The notes under the pieces are model-generated. The model saw only the letters and a program-made list of their open reading frames with translations, was not told the origin of the DNA and did no database searches. From NCBI GenBank assembly GCA_017303805.1, contig JAFLBQ010000007.1:248001-312000 (forward strand): 64,000 nucleotides of DNA. The letters are read 5' to 3'. The position numbers and the translations under genes are program-made. Positions 25,857 through 34,797 of the stretch are shown here, piece by piece; within the stretch, counting starts at the first letter, position 1; every line of letters begins with the position of its first letter. The stretch is from Cytophagales bacterium. Lineage in GTDB: Bacteria > Bacteroidota > Bacteroidia > Cytophagales > Cyclobacteriaceae.

Positions 25857-28800
25857 ATGCCAAAACCTTACCTGCCTGCAAGTTTCACTTTTCTTGCACT
25901 GCTAATCCTTGCTACCAACCTTACGCACGCGCAAAACCGAACTCAAACCATAGACCCTGTTTATGTTTCTATTGCCGATGGACTTAGTTCACCCAATGCC
26001 AAATCCATACTACAAGATAGCTACGGACTTCTGTGGATTGCTACCAGCAATGGCTTACAAAAATATGACGGCTATCGTTTCGAGACTTTTAAAAATTTAC
26101 CTGGAAGGGCAACTACTTTACAAAACAACGATGCGTGGGGTTTGCTGGAAGATGCTGACCGTAACATCTGGGTTGGTACTAGTCTGGGAGTTTCACGATA
26201 TGACAGGCGCACCAATGAATTTAAAAACTATCTATTTCCCGGGTATTTCAATGTACCCTTAGGGCCTCCATGGGGCACTACTTTCAGAATCTTTCAAGAC
26301 TCACAAAAAAGGTTTTGGGCAGTTACACGCAACCTGGGTTTGATAAAGTATAATCCAAAAATCGATAACTGGCAGTTTGCAGATTATGAAGTCCCCGGAG
26401 TTGAAACTGCGGATCGTTATGAGGCTTGCATAGGTTTCGCTGAAGATGCCAAAGGTGGTCTGTGGTTCGGATCGACCAACTATGGTTTGATGCACCAGGC
26501 CAATGGCGATAGCATTTTTAGACCCGTTCAAAATGGCACCGTATCAAAACTAAAACTGGATAATGCAGCCACCTACCTTCATTTTGATGCGACCCAAACC
26601 CTATGGATAACCAGCCGGCAGGGAGTACACAAATACAATCCTGAGACGGGGGCATTTAAAACACTAATTGCCTATGAAGAAGGAAATGATGATGTAGCAA
26701 ACCACTGGAATAAAATTCTACCCGACAAAGAAGGCAATATCTGGGTTGCCAATAATTACAGAGGCATCTTAAAATTTGAAGGTGCTTCTGATGCCTTCAC
26801 GGAAATTCAGTTAGGAGGAAAAATGAAAATGCGTACCCATGGCTGGAACATTACATTGACCAATTTCATAATTGATCAAAGCGGAATTTTCTGGTTTGGT
26901 AGCGTGGATTCGGGCTTGATAAAATATGACCCGGTGAATAAGCCCTTTCAATATCTTAGTCATGACCCGGCCAATCCAAACAGCCTTAGTAAAGGCGGTG
27001 TTTTTGGAATAGTAGCCTCAAAAGTAAAGCCCGGTATTGTTTATGTCGGCACGCGCGGTAATGGTGTAACTATGTATGATCCAAAAAATCAAACATTCGA
27101 TAAGATAACCTTTAAGGTTGTGGATGATATGTTTGGTGGCTCTGCCCGCGCGGTTGCCGAAAAAGAAGATGGCGGGTTGTGGCTCGGAACCTGGGGCGAT
27201 GGTTTGGTTGAATTAGACAAGAACTATAAAGAAGTTAGAAAGTTTAAATACGATTCCATAAACAAAAACTCACTTTCGCATAACCAGGTGCGGGTAGTAA
27301 AACCCGACAAACAAAACCGGGTTTGGCTCGGAACCAACAATGGTATAAACATCCTGAACACGAAAACCAATACGATAAAGCGGATAACCAATAAACACGG
27401 TAAACAATATCCTGACCAATTGATTCGAAAAATGGATAGCCTCCTGCGTACTGATCAAAAGGTTGCCAGCATTGAAAAGGTGATCGATAATCAAAACATA
27501 ACGCAACCCCTTGAAATAAAAGAGGCCGGAACCTATTGGGTAATGGCGGTTGCAGAAATGGACCTATTTTTAAGAGCCGACTTTGGTTGGATTGAAAATG
27601 CTGCCAAAGACACCGTTTGGAAAATGAGCAAGTATGAAGAGGCGCTTCACGCAGGCGGTGCATATAAGAACAGAATAGTACTGGGTAGTGTAACCCTGGC
27701 ACCGGGCAACTACAATTTGCGCTACAGAACGGACGATAGCCATGCCTACGGAAAATGGAATGATGCACCCCCTACACAAACAACATTGTATGGAATTGCC
27801 TTACTAAAGGCGCAAGCAGGCGACCGGATCCAAACATTTGAGGGCGGTACCGTTACTGAAAAAGAGGAACTCTATACCACGGGATCAAATATAAATGACA
27901 TTGAGATAACCGATAAATACATTTGGGTAGCAGGAGAATCAAGCGGTATTGATCGTATTGATGCAGTCACCAATCAGGTAAAAACCTACACGTTCAATCC
28001 CGATGACGCAAACTCACTCAGCCATAATAATATCAGAGACATTCATGCTGATAGCCGGGGAATGATTTGGTTTGCCACGAATGAAGGTGTAACCAGGCTC
28101 GATCCTGCAACAGAAACGTTCACGAGGTATTCTGAAATTGACGGGTTGCCAACCAACCTGATTGAAGCTGTTCAAGAAGGGGATAATGGTGAAATGTGGA
28201 TCGCCACCCAAAACGGACTTTCGCAAATGGTGAATAATGAAAAATTAGGAAAAATTACCTTTATAAATTACAACTCAACAGATGGTATAGGCAGTGATGT
28301 GTTTCTTTCTCTGACTACAGCACGCGCAACGGATGGGCGGTTTTATTTTGGTGGCGATCACGGCCTCACCACCTTCAGCACGATAACTTCCAACAACACT
28401 CCACCGGCTATTGTTATTTCTAATTTACTTATCTCCAATATTTCAATCACTGACCTAAAAGATTCGCCCTTAACTGAAAGTTTACTGGCTACAAAAAATA
28501 TTTCGCTCGCCTTCGATCAAAACAATTTAAGTTTTGAATTTGCTGCCTTGCACTATGCCAATCCAAAAAAGAATCAGTATGCGCACATGCTCGAAGGCTA
28601 CGATCGGGATTGGATTTATGATAACCGTAACTTTGCAGCCTACACCAACCTCGATCCGGGCAAATACACGTTTAAAGTACGCGCAGCCAATGCTTACGGC
28701 ATCTGGAACGAAGAAGGAATTGCATTGGAGATAACCATTTTGCCACCCTGGTGGCGCACGTGGTGGGCCTATGCAGTGTATTTTATTGTATTTGCTGTAG

Positions 28801-29702
28801 TGGCTTATGCAACAGACCGCACCGTACGCAGAAGCATTAAACTTCGTGAGCGCGAGCGTAGCCGCGAACGGGAATTAAAACAGGCAAAAGAAATTGAGCG
28901 GGCATATACCGAATTGAAGGCAACGCAATCGCAATTGATACAATCCGAAAAGATGGCCAGCCTCGGAGAACTGACGGCCGGCATTGCCCACGAAATTCAG
29001 AACCCATTGAACTTCGTAAACAACTTTGCAGAAGTAAATAAAGAACTGATTGACGAACTGAAGCAAGAAATTGAAGCTGGAAATCTGAATGAAGCAAAAA
29101 CCATTGCCGATACGTTGGCTCAAAATGAATCGAAAGTAATGTTTCATGGCAAGCGGGCCGATAGCATTGTAAAGGGAATGTTACAGCATTCGCGTGCCAG
29201 CTCTGGTCAGAAAGAACCTACGGATATTAATGAACTTTGTGATGAGTACCTGCGCTTGTCGTACCATGGACTCCGAGCAAAAGACAAATCGTTTAACGCT
29301 ACATTTAAAACAGATTTCGACCCGGCAGCAGGCAAGGTGAATATTGTACCGCAGGATATTGGACGAGTAGTTCTAAATTTACTTACCAATGCCTTTTATG
29401 CTGTTAGTGAAAAGAAGAAAAAATTTGGTGCCAACGCATACGAACCTACGGTGAGCGTTTCCACCAAAGCAGTTGGCGGCAAAGTAGTAATACAGATTCA
29501 GGACAACGGGAGCGGTATTCCGGAGAGCATAGCACAGAAAATTTTTCAACCATTTTTTACTACGAAACCAGCGGGGCAAGGCACCGGGCTGGGCCTATCA
29601 TTGAGCTACGACATTGTTACAGTTGGGCACGCAGGCAACCTGACGATGGAGTCGAAGGAGGGGGAAGGCTCTACATTTATTTTAGTATTACCTGTTCAAT
29701 AA
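25857..29702 (+). CDS. Propeller-sensor histidine kinase 1 (two-component regulator propeller, Y_Y_Y, HisKA, HATPase)
   Basis: A 1281-residue membrane kinase. A signal peptide (residues 1-25) leads to many beta-propeller repeats of the 'D..G.LWIAT.NGL..YD' type across about 30-870, interrupted at about 515-690 by an unrelated beta-rich insert. A Y_Y_Y domain (about 880-960) follows, then one transmembrane helix (about 970-990) and a coiled linker. The dimerisation domain has phosphoacceptor histidine near 1045 (AHEIQNPLNF). The ATPase has N box LNLLTNAFYA, G1 DNGSGIP and G2 GTGLGLSLSYDI. It lacks the receiver and AraC parts of classic hybrid two-component systems; the receivers are separate genes downstream. 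The ligand is unknown. Confidence 0.9.
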   Translation: MPKPYLPASFTFLALLILATNLTHAQNRTQTIDPVYVSIADGLSSPNAKSILQDSYGLLWIATSNGLQKYDGYRFETFKNLPGRATTLQNNDAWGLLEDADRNIWVGTSLGVSRYDRRTNEFKNYLFPGYFNVPLGPPWGTTFRIFQDSQKRFWAVTRNLGLIKYNPKIDNWQFADYEVPGVETADRYEACIGFAEDAKGGLWFGSTNYGLMHQANGDSIFRPVQNGTVSKLKLDNAATYLHFDATQTLWITSRQGVHKYNPETGAFKTLIAYEEGNDDVANHWNKILPDKEGNIWVANNYRGILKFEGASDAFTEIQLGGKMKMRTHGWNITLTNFIIDQSGIFWFGSVDSGLIKYDPVNKPFQYLSHDPANPNSLSKGGVFGIVASKVKPGIVYVGTRGNGVTMYDPKNQTFDKITFKVVDDMFGGSARAVAEKEDGGLWLGTWGDGLVELDKNYKEVRKFKYDSINKNSLSHNQVRVVKPDKQNRVWLGTNNGINILNTKTNTIKRITNKHGKQYPDQLIRKMDSLLRTDQKVASIEKVIDNQNITQPLEIKEAGTYWVMAVAEMDLFLRADFGWIENAAKDTVWKMSKYEEALHAGGAYKNRIVLGSVTLAPGNYNLRYRTDDSHAYGKWNDAPPTQTTLYGIALLKAQAGDRIQTFEGGTVTEKEELYTTGSNINDIEITDKYIWVAGESSGIDRIDAVTNQVKTYTFNPDDANSLSHNNIRDIHADSRGMIWFATNEGVTRLDPATETFTRYSEIDGLPTNLIEAVQEGDNGEMWIATQNGLSQMVNNEKLGKITFINYNSTDGIGSDVFLSLTTARATDGRFYFGGDHGLTTFSTITSNNTPPAIVISNLLISNISITDLKDSPLTESLLATKNISLAFDQNNLSFEFAALHYANPKKNQYAHMLEGYDRDWIYDNRNFAAYTNLDPGKYTFKVRAANAYGIWNEEGIALEITILPPWWRTWWAYAVYFIVFAVVAYATDRTVRRSIKLRERERSRERELKQAKEIERAYTELKATQSQLIQSEKMASLGELTAGIAHEIQNPLNFVNNFAEVNKELIDELKQEIEAGNLNEAKTIADTLAQNESKVMFHGKRADSIVKGMLQHSRASSGQKEPTDINELCDEYLRLSYHGLRAKDKSFNATFKTDFDPAAGKVNIVPQDIGRVVLNLLTNAFYAVSEKKKKFGANAYEPTVSVSTKAVGGKVVIQIQDNGSGIPESIAQKIFQPFFTTKPAGQGTGLGLSLSYDIVTVGHAGNLTMESKEGEGSTFILVLPVQ

Positions 29703-29755
29703 TCTGGCATGTTGAAATCATACTGTATATTTATCAAGCTAAAATGCCGCATTCA

Positions 29756-32700
29756 ATGAGGTACTTGCCGTGGTTGCTTTTCTATGCTTTGCTGCTTACG
29801 TATGGTTGTAACAACACTTCAGATACTATTCCATTTCCTGCCGAAGAAACTGAGTTTACGCAACCGGTAACCAAACCTTTTAAGTTCACTGACCCGGTTA
29901 CCATTAAATGGAGGACTGTGCGAGCAGATAGCATTAAGCCACCTACTATTAAGAAATTTTATCTCGATAAAATCCCCGCACGGCCTTTTAACCTTGGTAA
30001 TGCAAGGCCGTTAGCCAGGCCGTTAACCGAAAAGCCGTTCGACTGGAACAGTTTACCGGACACTGTATTTAATATCAACGACTTGCCGGGAGATACAATG
30101 AAGAACCGGATACTTAAACTTCTTCCGCCAAAAGTTGTGAAAGTGGGGGCACCCGTATATACGCAAGGTCTTCCCCGTGGCTTCCTCGATGCAAACTCAA
30201 TCGGCTTGCCCGGCACAGCCCGCGATTTTTTAAAAGACCCTTCGGGTGCATTATGGATTGGTACCAATAAAGGGCTTTGCCGCTACGATGGCGGGTTTCT
30301 GGAAATCTATGGGTTAGAGCAAGGCCTTCCATTTATTGACATTATCTCGCTTTTCCGTGATAACAAAAACCGGATTTGGATTGGCACTCAAACAGGCGAC
30401 AATTATGTGATAGACGAGAAAGCCGGAACAATTGAATTGCTGGAAGATCTTTTTCCGGCCAATCAAGGAATGACCTATAAAATGATTCAGGATGATGTAG
30501 GCAGGATGTGGATTCCCGTATTTAGTGATGGGGTTTTGGTGTACGATCCGGAAACCCGCGTTGTGCGGAAATTAAAGAGCGGTAATCCAGCCGCTGACAG
30601 AAATTTGGGGATAATAAGGGATGCAAGTGGGTTAATCTGGGTTGCTTCTTTTAACGGGGTTTTCATTTTTGATTTAAAGACAAACCGGGCAAAGATGCTC
30701 GATCAACACAGTGGATTACCAACCAATAGAATTATAGATGTTTTTGAGGCCAGCACCGGTGAGGTTTGGCTCGGAGATTTTTCAGGTCTCACCATAATAG
30801 ATCGTAAAAAAAATAAACTTCGAATTTTAGGGGATGAGCAGCGGCTGTTTTTAGACAATACGAAAACAAGTTTAAAAGGAATTTCGGAAGATGGAGGGGG
30901 CAAAATGTGGTTCGGTGACAATGGAGGTACCACGTATTCATTTGATCCGCAAACTAATCTGGTGGAGAGTTTTAGACTGAATTCAGATGCAAACATCTAC
31001 CGCACGCTTACCGATCAAGAGGGGCAGCTTTGGGTTGGATCTAATATTGGTTCTACGTACGTGCTCAACTCGAAACTAGGCCGGCCTGGCAATTATACAA
31101 CTACAGATGGCTTAGGGAGCACATCTATCTGGGTAACATTCGAAGCGCAAGATGGAAAGATCTGGATTGGTACCAATAATGGGATTGATGTGTACAATCC
31201 TTCAACCGAGACAATACAACGCATTACAACCGCTGCCGGTCTTATCCATAATTCAGCCACTGCGATGCTTGAAGATAGCCAGGGACGAATTTGGATTGGT
31301 AACAATGGCAATGGTCTACACATTATTGATCTTAAAAAACAAACACTTGCGCAAATCACCACCACACACGGTTTACCCGATCGAGAAACATCACAATTTT
31401 TTGAAGATAAGAAGGGAGACATGTGGGTTACCACTGCAACAGGTGTGTTGGTAATTAATCCCGAAAAAGGTTTGATTAAACAGATTGCTAACCTGGATGC
31501 TTGGACAGGTGCATTTTACTACCAGATATATGGCGACAGTAAAAATCAAACCTGGATTCTTAGTACAGCAGGAGTTATGGTAGTTGATGCACAACAAAAG
31601 ACAGCGAGATTTCTAAACCGGGATAACGGCTTGAGCGGTGACTCGGGAAACTCTATTCTGGAAGATTCAGATGGCAATGTGTGGATTGGTGGCCTTTCTG
31701 GAATTGACATTATTAACCCTTCGTATGACTCTATCACAACCATTACGTCAAGCGAAGGCCTTGCCGACAACGGCATTTATACATTGAATGAACGCAATGG
31801 AAAAATTTACGTGGGAACTACCAATGGTTTATCAATCATTACTCCAAAGATTGACGAAAAAAATAAATTCACTATTAGCACAACCAACCTTGGAAAAGCA
31901 CAGGGCCTTGGCGCACTTGATTTTGCTCAGAACAGTAGCACATTTACTAAAAGCGGTCAGTATTGGGCCGGTGTGGAAACCTTAGTATTGCTGGTTATGG
32001 ATTCAGTGCAATTGGATACCGCCACCAGTACGCCTCGTGTAGCGGCTGTTAATTTCTTTGATCAGCGACACGATTTCCGCAATCGGGCTTCCCTTCCGGA
32101 AGATGATTACTTAATAAAAAATAATATTCATTGGGATTCAGTGGAAACTACTTTTTACATACCCTATAACCTGGTGGTGCCCTACAATCAAAACTATGTT
32201 AGTTTCAATTATTCGGCAATGCAATTAAGTTATCCGGATAAAATCCGGTATCGCTATATGTTGGAAGGCATTGATAAAAACTGGAGCGCCATTACCGATA
32301 AAACATTAAGTGAAAACTATCGCGATCTACCACCAGGTACCTACACCTTTAAAGTTGCCAGCCGGGGGATCAATGGGCGTTGGAGCAAACCCGCCACTTT
32401 TAGGTTTGTAATTACCCCACCGTGGTGGAAAACCTGGTGGGCATATCTGCTATTTGCAATTGGTTTCTTTGGACTTCTGACTTTGTATGTTCGGTTCAGG
32501 TCTCGTGCATTACAACGTCAAAATCAGATCCTCGAAGAAAAAGTGGTAAACCGCACCAACGCGTTACAGAAGTCCTTAAAAGATTTGCAGGCCACCCAAT
32601 CGCAACTTATCCAGTCCGAAAAGATGGCCAGCCTCGGAGAACTTACGGCTGGCATTGCCCACGAAATTCAAAATCCATTGAACTTCGTAAACAATTTTGC

Positions 32701-33376
32701 CGAAATCAACAAGGAGTTGATAGAAGAACTTACTCAAGAAGTTGCTACGGGAAATCTGAATGAAGTAAAGAAAATAGTAGAGACGCTGGCCGAAAACGAA
32801 TCGAAGATTATGTACCATGGCAAGCGGGCAGACGGCATCGTAAAAAGCATGCTACAGCATTCACGAATCAGCAATAACAAGAAAGAACTTACCAACCTCA
32901 ACGCGCTTACAGACGAGTACCTGCGGCTTGCCTATCATGGCCTGCGCGCCAAAGACAAATCGTTCAATGCCACCATGAAAACCGATTTTGATGAAACACT
33001 GGTCAAAGTAAGCGTGGTTGGGCAGGACATTGGGCGGGTAATTCTAAACCTCATTACCAATGCTTTTTATGCAGTAACAGAGAAGAAGCAGCATGCTGTG
33101 GCCGGCTACGAACCCGTTGTTACGGTGGGCACCCGCAACAAGGGCTCTAAGGCTGAAATTTTTGTAGCGGATAATGGCAATGGAATTCCGCAGTCCATTA
33201 TTGATAAAATCTTCCAACCTTTTTTTACCACCAAGCCATCCGGACAAGGCACCGGGCTGGGGCTGAGCATGAGCTATGAAATAATAACTAAAGGCCATGG
33301 GGGCGAACTTAAGGTAGAAACCCACGAAGGCACCGGAACTACATTTACCATAGTATTACCAAACACACCACAATGA
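29756..33376 (+). CDS. Propeller-sensor histidine kinase 2, lipoprotein-type leader
   Basis: A 1206-residue kinase from the ATG at 29756. Its leader ends in a lipobox-like LLTYGC (cysteine near 18). About 14 propeller repeats follow over residues 120-730 ('GRIWIGNNGNGLHIID' type). A Y_Y_Y domain is at about 810-880, a transmembrane helix at about 890-910, then a coiled linker. The HisKA domain has its histidine near 968 and the HATPase has G1 DNGNGIP and G2 GTGLGLSMSYEI. The catalytic part is almost identical to that of kinase 1, while the sensors differ. Its stop overlaps the receiver gene by 4 bases (ATGA), so the two are translationally coupled. Confidence 0.9.
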   Translation: MRYLPWLLFYALLLTYGCNNTSDTIPFPAEETEFTQPVTKPFKFTDPVTIKWRTVRADSIKPPTIKKFYLDKIPARPFNLGNARPLARPLTEKPFDWNSLPDTVFNINDLPGDTMKNRILKLLPPKVVKVGAPVYTQGLPRGFLDANSIGLPGTARDFLKDPSGALWIGTNKGLCRYDGGFLEIYGLEQGLPFIDIISLFRDNKNRIWIGTQTGDNYVIDEKAGTIELLEDLFPANQGMTYKMIQDDVGRMWIPVFSDGVLVYDPETRVVRKLKSGNPAADRNLGIIRDASGLIWVASFNGVFIFDLKTNRAKMLDQHSGLPTNRIIDVFEASTGEVWLGDFSGLTIIDRKKNKLRILGDEQRLFLDNTKTSLKGISEDGGGKMWFGDNGGTTYSFDPQTNLVESFRLNSDANIYRTLTDQEGQLWVGSNIGSTYVLNSKLGRPGNYTTTDGLGSTSIWVTFEAQDGKIWIGTNNGIDVYNPSTETIQRITTAAGLIHNSATAMLEDSQGRIWIGNNGNGLHIIDLKKQTLAQITTTHGLPDRETSQFFEDKKGDMWVTTATGVLVINPEKGLIKQIANLDAWTGAFYYQIYGDSKNQTWILSTAGVMVVDAQQKTARFLNRDNGLSGDSGNSILEDSDGNVWIGGLSGIDIINPSYDSITTITSSEGLADNGIYTLNERNGKIYVGTTNGLSIITPKIDEKNKFTISTTNLGKAQGLGALDFAQNSSTFTKSGQYWAGVETLVLLVMDSVQLDTATSTPRVAAVNFFDQRHDFRNRASLPEDDYLIKNNIHWDSVETTFYIPYNLVVPYNQNYVSFNYSAMQLSYPDKIRYRYMLEGIDKNWSAITDKTLSENYRDLPPGTYTFKVASRGINGRWSKPATFRFVITPPWWKTWWAYLLFAIGFFGLLTLYVRFRSRALQRQNQILEEKVVNRTNALQKSLKDLQATQSQLIQSEKMASLGELTAGIAHEIQNPLNFVNNFAEINKELIEELTQEVATGNLNEVKKIVETLAENESKIMYHGKRADGIVKSMLQHSRISNNKKELTNLNALTDEYLRLAYHGLRAKDKSFNATMKTDFDETLVKVSVVGQDIGRVILNLITNAFYAVTEKKQHAVAGYEPVVTVGTRNKGSKAEIFVADNGNGIPQSIIDKIFQPFFTTKPSGQGTGLGLSMSYEIITKGHGGELKVETHEGTGTTFTIVLPNTPQ

Positions 33377-33750
33377 AAATTTTAGTAGTCGATGATGAGC
33401 AAGATGTAAAAACACTTTTTGAACAACGTTTCCGTAAAGAGATTCGGGATGGTCGTGTTGAATTTGCATTTGCTTATTCAGGCGAAGATGCGCTTCAACT
33501 TCTCAATCAATGGGAACATGAAGCCATGCTTATTCTTTCGGATATAAACATGCCCGGCATGAGTGGGTTGCAGTTGCTGGAAAACGTGAAGAAGAAGTAC
33601 ATGAAACCACCACCGGTGGTAATGATGATAACCGCTTATGGCGATGCGGAGAATTACAGAATGGCGAAAGAATTAGGAGCCGATGACTTCTTAACCAAAC
33701 CTGTCGATTTTGTTGCCCTTAAAGAAAAGTTAAACCTGGCTAGCGCATGA
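33373..33750 (+). CDS. Stand-alone response-regulator receiver (CheY-like)
   Basis: A 125-residue single receiver domain. The acidic pair D8-D9 (VVDDEQD), phosphoacceptor near D57 (LSDINMPGMSG), switch threonine in MITAYGD and lysine in LTKPVDF are all present. There is no output domain. It overlaps the kinase-2 stop by 4 bases and overlaps the following receiver-cyclase gene by 4 bases (ATGA again). Phosphotransfer from kinase 2 (or 1) to this receiver is therefore very likely. It may act by binding a partner or as a phosphate sink competing with the receiver-cyclase. Confidence 0.92.
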   Translation: MKILVVDDEQDVKTLFEQRFRKEIRDGRVEFAFAYSGEDALQLLNQWEHEAMLILSDINMPGMSGLQLLENVKKKYMKPPPVVMMITAYGDAENYRMAKELGADDFLTKPVDFVALKEKLNLASA

Positions 33751-34781
33751 CTAAGATCTTAGTGGCCGATGATGAGGCCGACCTGGAAGTATTAATCAAG
33801 CAAAAGTTCAGACAAAAAATCCGTGAGCAACACTACGAATTTGTGTTTGCTGTAAATGGGGTAGATGCGCTGGAAAAGATAAAACAGCACCCGGATGTAT
33901 CGGTTGTGTTAAGTGACATTAACATGCCCGAAATGGACGGACTTACCTTGCTTAGTCGGTTAGGCGAATCAAGTCCACTCATTAAAGCCGTTATCGTTTC
34001 TGCTTATGGCGATATGGACAATATTCGTACGGCTATGAACCGGGGTGCGTTTGATTTTATTACCAAGCCCATCAACTTCGAAGACCTGACTCTTACCATG
34101 GAGAAAACCATTCGTCATGTAGGTCAAATCAAGGAAACACTTCAGGCAATAAAGGAGAATAATATTTTAAAAATGTACGTGGACGAAACGGTGCTAAACT
34201 TTATGGGTAGCCGTGAGTACGAGTCGTCCATTACGGCCAACGAAACACTGGAAGCTACGGTGGCGTTCATTGATATTTGTGGGTTTACTGCCATTAGCGA
34301 AAATGAAAAACCCGATACCGTGGTGAAGCTGTTAAACAGCTACTTTGATGTGATTGTAAAAGAAATAATTGCCCAGGGTGGGTACATCGATAAGTTTATT
34401 GGCGATGCGGTAATGGCAGTATTCAAAGGCGAGTATCATTTAGACCGGGCGCTGGATGCCTGCCTGGCTGTGCGCAAGCAAGTAAACGATTTGCCCGAAA
34501 CGGTTAGCACCTACAAACCCTTGGTATCTATCGGCATTAACAGTGGCGAAATGATTAGCGGTAATATCGGCTCTGCCAATTTACGCAGGCTTGACTATAC
34601 GGTTATTGGCGATACGGTAAACACCGCACAGCGGTTACAAAGTGCAGCAGCCCCGGGGCAGGTGGTTATCAACCAGGCAGCGTATGATCAGATTAAGTCA
34701 TCGTTTCGCTGTGCATCTATCGGTGAAGTTGTTTTAAAGAACAAAGCAAACCCGGTGAGCATTTACGAAGTATTGGATTGA
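33747..34781 (+). CDS. Receiver-coupled class III adenylate cyclase
   Basis: A 344-residue response regulator with a nucleotide cyclase output. The receiver (residues 1-120) has D9-D10, phosphoacceptor near D57 (LSDINMPEMDG) and K near 107 (ITKPINF). After a helical linker, the class III catalytic domain (about 165-344) has metal-binding aspartates in FIDICGFT and KFIGDAVMA. The purine-specifying lysine is in YIDKFIGD with aspartate in YTVIGDTVN, the adenylate-type pair, and transition-state asparagine and arginine are in NTAQRL. All catalytic residues appear intact, so it should make cAMP when phosphorylated. It is coupled to the upstream receiver by a 4-base overlap and 16 bases precede the next gene. 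Confidence 0.92.
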   Translation: MTKILVADDEADLEVLIKQKFRQKIREQHYEFVFAVNGVDALEKIKQHPDVSVVLSDINMPEMDGLTLLSRLGESSPLIKAVIVSAYGDMDNIRTAMNRGAFDFITKPINFEDLTLTMEKTIRHVGQIKETLQAIKENNILKMYVDETVLNFMGSREYESSITANETLEATVAFIDICGFTAISENEKPDTVVKLLNSYFDVIVKEIIAQGGYIDKFIGDAVMAVFKGEYHLDRALDACLAVRKQVNDLPETVSTYKPLVSIGINSGEMISGNIGSANLRRLDYTVIGDTVNTAQRLQSAAAPGQVVINQAAYDQIKSSFRCASIGEVVLKNKANPVSIYEVLD

Positions 34782-34797
34782 GAGGAAGCTTACAGGC

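Noticed and set aside
27244-27768. A 174-codon minus-strand frame within kinase 1
   Set aside because: Cysteine- and proline-rich translation with no domain, lying antisense to a well-supported coding region. It reflects codon bias of the sense gene.
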